DNA from: Deltaproteobacteria bacterium
GTDB taxonomy: Bacteria; Myxococcota_A; Polyangia; HGW-17; SLPX01
Length of the DNA: 42,402 nucleotides
Direction of reading: 5' to 3'
Assembly (NCBI GenBank): GCA_021162935.1
Contig: JAGGXR010000165.1
Location: 1 to 42,402, forward strand
Shown here: in pieces, positions 9,888-18,316 of the stretch
How positions within the stretch are numbered: the first letter of the stretch is position 1
How the letters are laid out: every line of letters starts with the position of its first letter
Made by a program: the position numbers and the translations under genes
Notes under the pieces: model-generated
What the model was told of the DNA's origin: nothing
The model's input: the letters and a program-made list of their open reading frames with translations, nothing else
Databases searched by the model: none

Positions 9888-10005
9888 GGGGGAGAATGGT
9901 CGAGGATTTTTGCGTTGGAAAAGGCGTTCGTGATCGTTTTCGTCTGGTCCTGTTGGTTCTGCCTGGCGGATCTTTTTCGGTCGGCTGGTTCGCTCAGCAA
10001 GTAGC

Positions 10006-10923
10006 TTACCAGGCCAGGTTGGTCGGGAAGGGGAGCATGGTTTGGATCTCCTGGGGCAACGATGTCGCCCCGTTTTCTGGACGTTCGTCATTTCCGTTCG
10101 GCGCAGGCCCGTCGTCCGACGGTGGGCCGTGCGGCGTGGCATCCAGCGTCACGGGCGGTAGGGGGCCGCGTCGACTCGCCACCTGCCACGTGAACGACTC
10201 GGACGCCAGACCGCTTGTTTCCAAGGATTTATCGATAGCCTCGTCGCTGTTGTTCACTGCGCTCCTGTGGGCGAAGATCACATGACGCAGGCGACTGTGG
10301 AGCACCTGCGCGAGCAGAGCCATGGATTGATCGTTGCTCAGGTGGCCCTTCGGGCCGGCGATTCGTGTCTTGAGAAAGGATGCGTACGGTCCGTTTCGCA
10401 GCATGGTCGCGTCGTGGTTTGCTTCGAGGATCAACGCGTCCGCCCCGTCGAGGTGGCGCAGGACGGCATCGTCATAGGTCCCGAGATCCGTGGCGTAGGC
10501 CAGCGTGGCCGCGGGCGTTTCGATGCGGAAACCCAAAGGGCTCGCCGCGTCGTGGCTCACCGCGAACGTGGAGATCTGCATCGGTCCCACGGCCATGTCG
10601 CGATCGGGCCGGACGATCTCGATGTGTCCGACCGTCGATTCGCCGAGAAATTTCGCTGTCCCCGGACCGCAGTGGATCGTCAGCTTGGGTTGGCGGGCAA
10701 GCAATGCGTCGAGGCCGCGAATGTGATCGCCGTGTTCGTGGGTCAGCAGAACGTGGCTCAAATCCGAAACGTTCAGTCCGATTTCACCGAGTCGCCGCGT
10801 CAGTACCCTGGGACCGATTCCGATGTCGATGAGCAGACGCTGTTCGCCGTGCTCCACCAAAGTGCAGTTGCCGTTCGAACCGGACGCAAGGACGCAGAAT
10901 CGGGTGGGAATGACTGATGTCAC
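10006..10923 (-). CDS. MBL-fold metallo-hydrolase, YycJ/WalJ-like
   Basis: A cytoplasmic 305-residue metallo-beta-lactamase-fold protein. SGSNGNC at about 14-20 and LLIDIGIG at 30-37 match the VicX/YycJ family, the zinc motif THEHGDH is at 61-67, and later EANHD and KGHLSN segments are also typical. The family is thought to act as a nuclease or phosphodiesterase linked to DNA replication and cell-wall signalling in Firmicutes; the substrate here is unknown. The tail after about residue 255 is Pro/Asp/Asn-rich and not part of the fold. The start is a GTG at 10923. It lies upstream of fbp on the same strand with a 190-base gap and is probably transcribed separately. Confidence 0.85.
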   Translation of the reverse strand: MTSVIPTRFCVLASGSNGNCTLVEHGEQRLLIDIGIGPRVLTRRLGEIGLNVSDLSHVLLTHEHGDHIRGLDALLARQPKLTIHCGPGTAKFLGESTVGHIEIVRPDRDMAVGPMQISTFAVSHDAASPLGFRIETPAATLAYATDLGTYDDAVLRHLDGADALILEANHDATMLRNGPYASFLKTRIAGPKGHLSNDQSMALLAQVLHSRLRHVIFAHRSAVNNSDEAIDKSLETSGLASESFTWQVASRRGPLPPVTLDATPHGPPSDDGPAPNGNDERPENGATSLPQEIQTMLPFPTNLAW

Positions 10924-11353
10924 GAGCAGAACCTCTGATTCATCCTGCTAGCCTCCTTAGGTCGTACTGGGCCTGTTGGGCGGCGACCTCCGCCGCTGCC
11001 GGCGAGTGTATCATGCCTTCTGCTTGCTCCCTACGGTTTGTTGCCCTGTTTGCTTCGTCTGGTCGTGGCGCTTACTCGTGGAAGCGCATGGAACGCATGG
11101 AAGAAGTGGCTCGCCAACCGATCCACCGTGAGCCTGGGCATGGAGCCGGTCGCTCGAGCCTGCGAACTTGTTTCTTGCTTGTGCGCACAGGATGCGATGG
11201 TACGGGGCGTGGTGGAGTCGGTGGTTCCTGACGGTCGTGGACGGCTCGTGGACCGGGCTCACATGTGCAATAAACAAGGAATGGAACCTGTGGCCTGTTG
11301 GTTGTTCTATGAGAATATTGGCTGTTGTACGAGAAAAACGAAAGCGGTTGCTG
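10924..11353. other. Intergenic region, nothing recognised
   Basis: This stretch separates the divergent metallo-hydrolase and diguanylate cyclase genes. I see no RNA gene or convincing ORF in it. It presumably carries the minus-strand promoter of the metallo-hydrolase. Confidence 0.5.
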
Positions 11354-11381
11354 TTGCCACCGAGTACCAACTTGGTATAGT
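11354..11381 (+). promoter_or_regulatory. Sigma-70-like promoter with palindrome in the spacer
   Basis: TTGCCA (11354-11359), 16 bases, TATAGT (11376-11381). The 13-base palindrome TACCAACTTGGTA (11365-11377) overlaps the spacer and the first bases of the -10 box, the position of a repressor operator. The expected transcription start falls at about 11388-11390, almost on an ATG. Confidence 0.6.
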
Positions 11382-11389
11382 ATGACACG

Positions 11390-11509
11390 ATGTCTATGGA
11401 CCTGCGGGTGGAGATGAAGCATCAGGAGACAGTGCAACCGATAGGTGATGAACCAAGGTTTGGTTTGTCCGATGGTGCCCGCAAGATTGCTGGGATGCTG
11501 TATGGCTGA
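11390..11509 (+). CDS. Possible leaderless small ORF, 39 residues
   Basis: The ATG at 11390 starts a 39-residue frame (MSMDLRVEMKHQ... LSDGARKIAGMLYG) ending at TGA 11507-11509. That stop overlaps the ATG of the diguanylate cyclase at 11502 by eight bases. The promoter -10 box ends at 11381, so the transcript would begin within a base or two of this ATG, making it leaderless. The SDGARKIA end slightly recalls anti-sigma factors of the FlgM type, but that is a visual impression. It could instead be a translational coupler, or chance. Confidence 0.35.
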   Translation: MSMDLRVEMKHQETVQPIGDEPRFGLSDGARKIAGMLYG

Positions 11510-12473
11510 AAGTCACGACGAAAAGAAATCGCAGCGCGCAAAGGGAAATGAAAGACTGGGGCCCATGGTGGTCACGGCCGAGGACTCGGTGGATGATTCC
11601 GTGACCCAGGTGACGGCGATTGCTCCTGCGGTGGGTCAGGCTTCCGTGTCGCGGAAGGCGTTCTTGGTGCTCATCTACCCTCCCGGGCCGAGCATGGGGA
11701 AGCGGTACGAGCTGACCAAAGAGACGACCATCATCGGCAGGGGGAGCGAGGCGGATGTCATCATCGAGAAGGAGTCGGTGAGTCGCCGTCATGCGCGGGT
11801 GATGCGCCAGGGTGGCAAGTACGTGGTCGAGGATCTCAAGAGCACGAACGGTACCTATTTGAACGATCTGCCCATCACCGAGGGCGTGCTCCAGGACGGT
11901 GATTTTCTCAAGGTGGGAAACGCGATCTATAAGTTTTTGAGCGGCGGAAACGTCGAGGCTTCCTACTACGAGGAAATCTATCGGTTGACCATCGTCGACG
12001 GGTTGACCCGCGCCTACAACAAACGCTACTTTGAAGAGTTCCTCGAACGGGAGATGGCGCGTTGTTTCAGGACCGGGCGTCCCTTGTCCCTGGTGATGTT
12101 CGATATCGATCACTTCAAGAACATCAACGACACATACGGACACCTGACGGGCGACTTCATCCTGAAGGACCTCTGTCGCCGGATTCGAAGGACGGTGCGT
12201 CGAGATGAGTTGTTGGCCCGCTACGGCGGTGAAGAGTTCTGCGTGGTGCTGCCAGAGGCGGAAAAAACGGGAGCCGTGGAGTTTGCCGAGCGGATCCGTC
12301 GGATCGTCGAGGAAGAGGCGTTCGTGTTCGAAGGCACGAAGATCCACGTGACCATCAGCCTCGGGGTGACGACTCTCGTGGGCGAGGACATCGGCCTGGC
12401 CGCCTTCGTGCAGCAGGTGGACGAGAAGCTCTACGAGGCGAAGCGGACCGGCCGCAATCGCGTGGTGGCCTGA
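11502..12473 (+). CDS. FHA-GGDEF diguanylate cyclase
   Basis: A cytoplasmic 323-residue protein. An FHA domain occupies about 60-147 (IIGRGSEADVII, SRRHARV, STNGTYL are the phosphothreonine-binding motifs). A GGDEF domain follows at 163-323 with the active motif RYGGEEF (GGEEF at 242-246) and substrate residues DIDHFKNIND at 201-210. It is therefore predicted to make cyclic di-GMP in response to binding a phosphorylated partner. The inhibitory I-site is RRDE rather than RxxD (R233, E236), so product inhibition may be weak. The start is uncertain: ATG 11502 (coupled to the small ORF) or GTG/ATG at 11445/11448, none with a strong ribosome site. Transcription is from the promoter at 11354. Confidence 0.9.
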   Translation: MAESHDEKKSQRAKGNERLGPMVVTAEDSVDDSVTQVTAIAPAVGQASVSRKAFLVLIYPPGPSMGKRYELTKETTIIGRGSEADVIIEKESVSRRHARVMRQGGKYVVEDLKSTNGTYLNDLPITEGVLQDGDFLKVGNAIYKFLSGGNVEASYYEEIYRLTIVDGLTRAYNKRYFEEFLEREMARCFRTGRPLSLVMFDIDHFKNINDTYGHLTGDFILKDLCRRIRRTVRRDELLARYGGEEFCVVLPEAEKTGAVEFAERIRRIVEEEAFVFEGTKIHVTISLGVTTLVGEDIGLAAFVQQVDEKLYEAKRTGRNRVVA

Positions 12474-12477
12474 CGCT

Positions 12478-12555
12478 GAGGAGGCTGATCAGGGTACATT
12501 TGCCATCTGGAAGGCCGATCCACCCCGTCTTGTTTGTCGCTCCTTGGTGGCGTAC
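12478..12555 (+). repeat. Dispersed ~70-bp repeat, copy 1
   Basis: The sequence gaggctgatcag, catctggaa, gccgatcca and tttgtcgctcc, in that order and spacing, recurs at 29785-29855 (inside the aldolase gene) and 36737-36803. This copy lies just downstream of the diguanylate cyclase. The similarity to the aldolase copy continues for about 20 bases further. Confidence 0.75.
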
Positions 12556-12629
12556 CACCCGCCCGAAATTTCTCTGTTGAACGCACAGGAATCGAGCAGG
12601 GGAGGCGGGTATCCTGGGGACCCAGAGGC

Positions 12630-13649
12630 TTATTTCGGGACCCAGAGGCCGATGTTATTGGGCGCGACGAGTCGGCACATGAGTCCGTTGCTGTTGATCA
12701 CGATACGGGCCCAGCGAGGGTCGGACAGGGTGGAGACGGAAAAGCGCGTTCCAGGTTCGAGCCAAAGGATCGGAAATGCGTCATCCATTTGGGCGTAGAC
12801 GCCGAATCGTTGGGTTGCAACCTGGGAGCCTCGGATGTTGGCGTATCGTTTGGGCACGAAGGAACTGCCTCCCGTGTTGACGCCGTAGTATCCGTACCGG
12901 ATGCGTTTGCTCGGGACCCATCCCTCGATCCGGACGTGATAGCCGTCGCCCACCATGATCTTGCGCCACTTGCCTGACATCTGTCGTTGACGGACGCGTG
13001 ATAGGGCGGGAACCCGCGCGATGATCCGGCCGTTGGGCTTCGAGAAGATGGGGCCCGGCCTGACGAGACGGGTGGCGCCCGAGACGTAGCCAAAGGAGGA
13101 TGCCTGCGTGGCGTCGGCGGTGGTGAGTTTCCTGGCGTCGATCCACACGAGTATTTGGCTGTAACCCATGATGTTTACGAGGGCGAAGTGTCCGCGACGT
13201 CGTACGACGTGGACGAGTATCCCCCCGCTGATCTTGCCGATGACGTCGGTATCTTTCGGCGAGCCGAGGACGTGCGTGTCCGAGGACACACGGAACCCCA
13301 GGGCCGCCATTGGAAGGTATCCCGCGACGTGGAGCGATCCGATGGTCTGGACGGGAACCAGGTTTTTTCTGGCGTTTCCGGTCCGTCTCACGACCGTGCC
13401 CGTTCTGAACCGACACAAAGGCTCGTGGCCCTGCGGGTCCGCCCAGAGCCACAAGGGGCGACCAGTCCCCCGACCTCGCCTGCTGCTCGGCATGGTATGG
13501 GTTCCCGAGGTGGCCGATTTTGGCACCGGCAGATAGGTGCGGACCACCAGATATTTTGCGCCTTGCGCTTGCCCTCTCGAAGGACAAAGGAACCCAACAG
13601 TCAGGACAACGATGAAAACGAATGGGTAGGATGTGTGGGTGCGAGTCAC
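12630..13649 (-). CDS. Secreted SH3-like domain protein
   Basis: A 339-residue exported protein. The signal peptide is the first ~30 residues (YPFVFIVVLTVGFLC then RGQAQG). The middle contains two SH3-like segments: GSPKDTDVIGKISGG...WIDARKL and GPIFSKPNGRIIARVP...EGWVPSKRI, the pattern of bacterial SH3b domains that hold a protein to peptidoglycan. The C-terminus (WLEPGTRFSV... RLVAPNNIGLWVPK) looks like a third unit. No catalytic residues are visible, so it is a structural or anchoring protein rather than a hydrolase. The start GTG at 13649 comes 16 bases after the preceding gene's stop with AGGATC upstream; longer ATG starts would overlap that gene. It ends the three-gene minus-strand lipoprotein cluster. 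Confidence 0.75.
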   Translation of the reverse strand: MTRTHTSYPFVFIVVLTVGFLCPSRGQAQGAKYLVVRTYLPVPKSATSGTHTMPSSRRGRGTGRPLWLWADPQGHEPLCRFRTGTVVRRTGNARKNLVPVQTIGSLHVAGYLPMAALGFRVSSDTHVLGSPKDTDVIGKISGGILVHVVRRRGHFALVNIMGYSQILVWIDARKLTTADATQASSFGYVSGATRLVRPGPIFSKPNGRIIARVPALSRVRQRQMSGKWRKIMVGDGYHVRIEGWVPSKRIRYGYYGVNTGGSSFVPKRYANIRGSQVATQRFGVYAQMDDAFPILWLEPGTRFSVSTLSDPRWARIVINSNGLMCRLVAPNNIGLWVPK

Positions 13650-13665
13650 GAACGAAGATCCTGGA

Positions 13666-15567
13666 TCACTTACCGGCGCAATCCGGGTCAGCCGAGTCGA
13701 TGAGGCAGTCCTGGTCGTTGTCGCGACCATCCGAGCAAAGCTGCTCGGTCGGAGGGATGATGGCGCATTTGGAGTCCGTGAACGTTCTCGGTGGTGGGTC
13801 GTCGGCTCGAAGGACCTTGAACCCTGCGCTGAAGTCGCACGTCGTCTGAGAACTCATGTACCAACAGGCAGAAGCCAGGCCCTCGGTTCCCGTGGGGGCT
13901 TCTTTCCCCATTTGGGTCGGTTCCTGTCTTGGAATGAGCGTTGACAGAGTCGGATCCCTCGTGCCGAGCGGAGGATTCGCCTCCTCCGGGTTGCCGTTCG
14001 GGTAATGCAGAGCCGCACAGCCCTCGTTTCCAGCCAACTTGGTCGGGTAGGTCCCCGATGGACAGGTGCATTTTCCTGCGTCGTCGTAGTTGCAGGGCTG
14101 GATGTCGTTCGCCGTGCAGAGACCGTTCTGGCAGATTTCGCCGCACCAGTGGACCACGAGAGTCTTTTGCTGATCCGTGTTCCGCTGTTCCACATCCAGG
14201 ACGCTGCAGGTCGGCAGACAGGGAGCGCAGCTCGTGCCCGCAGGGCCGTTTCGGCATCCGTCGAAGGGCTGGGCCGGGCATTTCTCAGCCATGGCGTCGG
14301 CCAGTTTGTTGCCGACGCCGTGCAGAGCGGAGGAGAAGTCCGTGGAGCAGATGCTCGTGAACGCCCATTCATTCATGGCCGTGTCGTCGTTGAAGTGACC
14401 GATGACCGCCTTGAATCGGATGCCGGGAACTCCGCCTTCATTGGGGTTTACTGGGTCGAGGCAGGAGAAGCTCAGCTTCGGTCGCTGCTGGGCGTCCAGT
14501 TCCACGCTGAGCTGGTCCGGCACTGGGCCGTTGATGCCGGCGATGACCATCTGCATCGGGTCCTTGAGAGATTCGAGATAGGACGTGTAGCGGCTCACCG
14601 GGTACAACATGGCTTGGTCGTCGTCACGCGGCGTACAGTTGCCTCTTGGCCCCATGACCGTGCGGTCATTCACGTCGCAGGTGATGCCGAATTCGAAGCA
14701 ACGAAAGGACGTCAAGAAGCCCAGCGTTGAGTCCATGCGGTTTTCGTTCGGATCCGGGTTGAAGAGCACGTCGGGCTTGTTGGACGAGCAGTCGTCTTCG
14801 TCACTAATCCAGATGACCGCCAGGTACGCGCTGTTGCGGATGAATCCCGTATTCTGTGGGGTCAGCGATTCGTCCAGGGCGCGCCGCACCCCTTCGAGTT
14901 GGTGCTCGAAGCCGCAGCCGTTGATGCCCAGACCGGCATAGCAACTGAACACGTCTTCCAAGGTGCCGGTGTAGTTCACGCATCGTGGGCAACCGGTGGT
15001 CGAATCCTTGATGAGGGTTAGGGTTTCGCCTTGGCCGGCCACGGCGTCGCAGTTCGACTGGGCGCAGCTATCGGCCGTGCAGGTCACGCCGTGTTCTTGC
15101 GGCGCCTTGGTGATCTGGCAACCCTTTGGTTCCACGTCCACAATGTAATGCTGGCCGGCTCCGATGCATTGGGCGCCCAGGTCCGTGCCCTTGACCACGC
15201 CGAGGGCTCCCTTGTCGCCGCCGATTTCACGACAGCCGCCCACGGTGGTGTAGTTGCCCATGCCGAGGTCGGAGGAGACTACGCCCAGGTGCACGTTGGG
15301 CAGGCCGCCGCGCATCTGCTGCAGGGTGTTCATGAGGACGCTGAACTGGCCTCTCAGGTTCGTTTGCTCGTTGCTCATGGATTCGGAGTTGTCGATTCCG
15401 AACAGGATGTCCACGTCGCGTTCAGCAGACTGTGGCATCAAAAAGCTTTGGACCGTTATGTTGGACGGAACCGGCTTTTTCATTGGTCGTTGGATGCAGG
15501 CCCATGCGACCAGCAGACCTGCCGTCGCCAAGCCAAGGCCGAGTAACCGCCAATACTTCTTCTCCAT
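13666..15567 (-). CDS. Von Willebrand-like surface lipoprotein, paralog A
   Basis: A 633-residue lipoprotein. The signal has lipobox VAWAC at about residue 24. A von Willebrand type A-like fold starts with VDILFGIDNSESM (MIDAS motif DxSxS) at about 52-64, followed by many Cys residues. The C-terminus carries the Asp/Asn-rich motif DGRDNDQDCLIDSADPDC, typical of myxobacterial surface proteins. The ATG has AAGGAGG seven bases upstream. It is a tandem paralog of the 16026-17936 protein with nearly identical stretches of 20-30 residues, so the pair arose by duplication with perhaps gene conversion. The function is unknown; metal-dependent surface binding or adhesion is likely. It lies in a cluster with the SH3-like protein. 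Confidence 0.85.
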   Translation of the reverse strand: MEKKYWRLLGLGLATAGLLVAWACIQRPMKKPVPSNITVQSFLMPQSAERDVDILFGIDNSESMSNEQTNLRGQFSVLMNTLQQMRGGLPNVHLGVVSSDLGMGNYTTVGGCREIGGDKGALGVVKGTDLGAQCIGAGQHYIVDVEPKGCQITKAPQEHGVTCTADSCAQSNCDAVAGQGETLTLIKDSTTGCPRCVNYTGTLEDVFSCYAGLGINGCGFEHQLEGVRRALDESLTPQNTGFIRNSAYLAVIWISDEDDCSSNKPDVLFNPDPNENRMDSTLGFLTSFRCFEFGITCDVNDRTVMGPRGNCTPRDDDQAMLYPVSRYTSYLESLKDPMQMVIAGINGPVPDQLSVELDAQQRPKLSFSCLDPVNPNEGGVPGIRFKAVIGHFNDDTAMNEWAFTSICSTDFSSALHGVGNKLADAMAEKCPAQPFDGCRNGPAGTSCAPCLPTCSVLDVEQRNTDQQKTLVVHWCGEICQNGLCTANDIQPCNYDDAGKCTCPSGTYPTKLAGNEGCAALHYPNGNPEEANPPLGTRDPTLSTLIPRQEPTQMGKEAPTGTEGLASACWYMSSQTTCDFSAGFKVLRADDPPPRTFTDSKCAIIPPTEQLCSDGRDNDQDCLIDSADPDCAGK

Positions 15568-15941
15568 GACATTGCCTCCTTGTGTGCCTGCGGCGATTGG
15601 ACCGCACGGCCATTGTCTTACCGCGCTACGCGCGTTTTTTCAACTCTTCTGTCGAGTCCTTTTGAGTTCTGTCGACTCCTGTTGTCTTTGTCTGTGCATC
15701 CCAGCTCTGTTTCTGGACGGAATTTTCTGCAACGAATGTGCCCATTATCTGAAAAGAAGGGCATTGATTGGAGCGGTTCCGATGGTCAGGCGGCTGGTCA
15801 CGACGACAGGACGCTGCTTCTCTGTGAGGACCGCTCCTTTGAGAGATGGGCACGAAAGCAGTCGGCGGAGTTTGGAGCGGCGCAGTCGGGCTGTTGGGCT
15901 GGCCCAACTGGTTGTCTGTCACTCAAGGTGTCAACATTGGG

Positions 15942-15990
15942 TGACAACAAAGTTGATATATTGTCAACGCAGGCGACAACCAAATTGTCA
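15942..15990. promoter_or_regulatory. TGACAA/TTGTCA inverted repeats upstream of paralog A
   Basis: TGACAA (15942-15947) faces TTGTCA (15961-15966), and GACAA (15975-15979) faces TTGTC (15985-15989). A further GTCAA lies at about 15930. Repeated half-sites in the AT-rich part of the 458-base gap before paralog A look like an operator. The rest of that gap (15568-16025) holds no gene that I can see. Confidence 0.4.
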
Positions 15991-16025
15991 GTTGGAACCG
16001 GACACCCCGTCCGTCCTTGGTCGTT

Positions 16026-17936
16026 TCACCGCCCTTGGCAATCCGGGTCCGCCTGGTCGACGAGGCAGTCCTGGTCGTTGTCTAAACCGTCGAAGCAGTG
16101 GTGCTCCGTTGGTTGAACCGTGGCGCACCAGGCGGCCGTGAAAGTCCGTGGCGGCAGGGCCGCACTTTCGACGACTTTGAATCCGGCGCCGAAGGAACAT
16201 GTCGTGTTCGCGCTCACGAACCAACAGGCAGAAGCCACGCCTTCGGTGCCGCCGGGGCAGTCCCTGCCCATGCAGGTCGGTTCCTGCCGTGGAATCAGCC
16301 TGGCCAGGGCCGGGTCCGTCGCTTCGATGGGCGGAGCCGCAAACTCCGGGTTGCCGTTTGGATACTGTAGCGGAGCGCAGCCTTCCTCGTCGTCTATCTT
16401 GGTGGGGTACGTTCCATCCGGGCAGCGGCACCTGCCGGCCTCGTCGTACCCGCAGGGCTGGAGGTCATCTTTCCGGCACAGGCCATGCCGGCACAGCTCG
16501 CCACACCAGTGGACCAGGAGGGTCTTTTCCTGATCCGTGTTCCGCTGTTCCACATCCAGGACGCTGCAGGTCGGCAGACAGGGAGCGCAGCTCGTGCCCG
16601 CCGGGCCGTTTCGGCATCCGTCGAAGGGATGGACCGGGCATATGTCAGCCATGCCTTCGGCCAGTTTGTTGCCGACGCCGTGCAGAGCGTAGGAGAAGTC
16701 CGTGGAGCAGATGCTCGTGAACGCCCATTCACGCATGTCCGTGTCGTCGCTGAAGTGACCGATGACCGCGTTGAATCGGATGCCGGGAACTCCGCCTTCA
16801 TTGGAATGTACTGGGTCGAGGCAGGAGAAGCTCAGCTTCGGTCGCTGCTGGGCGTCCAGTTCCACCTCGACCTTGTCCGGCACTGGCCCGACAATGGCAG
16901 CGACGATCAACCGGAGCGGGTCTTTGAGCGATTCGAGAAAGGACGTGTAGCGGCTGACCGGATACAACATGGCTTGGTCGTCGAATCGCGGCGTACAGTT
17001 GCCTCTTAGCCCCATGACCGTGCGGTCATTCACGTCGCAGGTGATGCCGAACTCGAAGCAGCGAAACGAGGTCAGAGGGCCGAGATCCGAGTTCATGCGG
17101 TTTTTGTTCGGGTCCGGGTTGAAGAGCCGGTCGGGTTTGTTGGACGAGCAGTCGTCTTCGTCACTCATCCAGATGACCGCCAGGATTGCATCCTGGCGAA
17201 GGAATCCCGTGTTTTGTGGCGTCAGCGATTCGTCCAGGGCGCGTCGCACCGATTCGAGTTGGTGCTCGAAGCCGCAGCCATCGACGCCCAGGCTGGCGTA
17301 GCAATTGAACACGTCTTCCAAGGTGCCGGTGTAGTTCACGCATCGTGGGCAGCCCGTGGTCGAGTCGTGGACCAGGGTCAGGTATTCGCCCTGGCCGGCC
17401 ACGACGTCGCAGTTCGACTGGTCGCAGCTATCGGCCGTGCAGGTCACGCCTTCTTCCTGCGGCGACTTGGTGATCGGGCACCACTGTGGTTCCACGTCCA
17501 CGATGTAATGCTGGCCGGCTCCGATGCATTGGGCGCCCAGGTCCGTGCCCTTGACCATGCCGAGGGCTCCCTTGTCGCCGCCGATCTCACGACATCCGGG
17601 GATCGTGGTGTAGTTGCCCGCGCCGAGGTCGGAGGAGACCACGCCCAGGTGCAGGTTGGGCAGGCCGCCGGGCACCTGCTGGAGGGTGTTCATGAGCACG
17701 CTGAACTGGGCTTTCAGGTTCGTCTGCTCGTTGCTCATGGATTCGGAGTCGTCGATGGCGAACAGGATGTCCACGTTGCGGGTGCGTGCCTGGTCCACCA
17801 GACTGTACGGGCCCCGCGGACCACCAGTAGGAAGCGGCCCCTGGAGGGACCGTTGGACGCAGCCCCAGGCGGGCAGCAGGCTTGCTGTCACCACGCCAGC
17901 CGCGACCAGGACCCATTGCGCTTGTTTTCTTGCCAT
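16026..17936 (-). CDS. Von Willebrand-like surface lipoprotein, paralog B
   Basis: A 636-residue lipoprotein with the same architecture as its downstream neighbour: signal with lipobox PAWGC at about residue 26, MIDAS motif DILFAIDDSESM at about 54-65, Cys-rich body, and terminal DGLDNDQDCLVDQADPDC. Most of the sequence aligns with paralog A without gaps (for example LGVVSSDLG..GNYTT and KGTDLGAQCIGAGQHY). Differences cluster in the N-terminal linker (GPLPTGGPRGPYSLVDQA) and near the C-terminus. The start has AAGGAAG upstream. A four-copy 19-bp repeat lies just upstream of this ATG. Function unknown. Confidence 0.85.
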   Translation of the reverse strand: MARKQAQWVLVAAGVVTASLLPAWGCVQRSLQGPLPTGGPRGPYSLVDQARTRNVDILFAIDDSESMSNEQTNLKAQFSVLMNTLQQVPGGLPNLHLGVVSSDLGAGNYTTIPGCREIGGDKGALGMVKGTDLGAQCIGAGQHYIVDVEPQWCPITKSPQEEGVTCTADSCDQSNCDVVAGQGEYLTLVHDSTTGCPRCVNYTGTLEDVFNCYASLGVDGCGFEHQLESVRRALDESLTPQNTGFLRQDAILAVIWMSDEDDCSSNKPDRLFNPDPNKNRMNSDLGPLTSFRCFEFGITCDVNDRTVMGLRGNCTPRFDDQAMLYPVSRYTSFLESLKDPLRLIVAAIVGPVPDKVEVELDAQQRPKLSFSCLDPVHSNEGGVPGIRFNAVIGHFSDDTDMREWAFTSICSTDFSYALHGVGNKLAEGMADICPVHPFDGCRNGPAGTSCAPCLPTCSVLDVEQRNTDQEKTLLVHWCGELCRHGLCRKDDLQPCGYDEAGRCRCPDGTYPTKIDDEEGCAPLQYPNGNPEFAAPPIEATDPALARLIPRQEPTCMGRDCPGGTEGVASACWFVSANTTCSFGAGFKVVESAALPPRTFTAAWCATVQPTEHHCFDGLDNDQDCLVDQADPDCQGR

Positions 17937-17952
17937 GCCTCACTTCCTTTCG

Positions 17953-18028
17953 CTGTCGCGATGCGTCTCGATCGTCGCGATGCATTTCGATCGTCGCGAT
18001 GCGTTTCGATCGTCGCGATGCGTTTCGA
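17953..18028. repeat. Four tandem 19-bp units in the divergent promoter region
   Basis: Four head-to-tail copies of tcgtcgcgatgcgtttcga (first copy and one base of the second diverge), each containing the palindrome TCGCGA. They start about 16 bases before the paralog B ATG. Just beyond are TTGCAA and GTTGCAAC half-sites (18046-18065). The gap 17937-18316 otherwise contains only the promoter of the thiolase-like gene. Confidence 0.85.
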
Positions 18029-18213
18029 GCAACGCGATAACTTTTTTGCAAGCATTGTTGCAACCACTGTTGCTACGGCTGCTGCAACGACTGTGCCGAC
18101 GGTGAGGTGGCCGATTCATCGGGTGTCTTTGGAACTGGAGTTGGAACCGGACATCTACCAGCGCTGATGGACCGGACATTTCTGAGTGCTGATGACAAAC
18201 TGGTCGAACATGC

Positions 18214-18243
18214 TTGACCCACCGAGGCTGTTGCACGTATAGA
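18214..18243 (+). promoter_or_regulatory. Candidate promoter for the thiolase-DUF35 operon
   Basis: TTGACC (18214-18219), 18 bases, TATAGA (18238-18243), about 70 bases before the ATG at 18317. A strong Shine-Dalgarno GAGGAGG precedes that ATG. Confidence 0.5.
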
Positions 18244-18316
18244 TAGAAAACTGTTTGATAGGAGGAACAAGGAGACAGAGCCGAATCGAACGAACCAGAG
18301 AGGAGGCAAGAGTGAA

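Noticed and set aside
17953-18028. 19-bp repeats as a CRISPR array
   Set aside because: Units are head to tail with no spacers; same for the 27-bp repeats at 28456.
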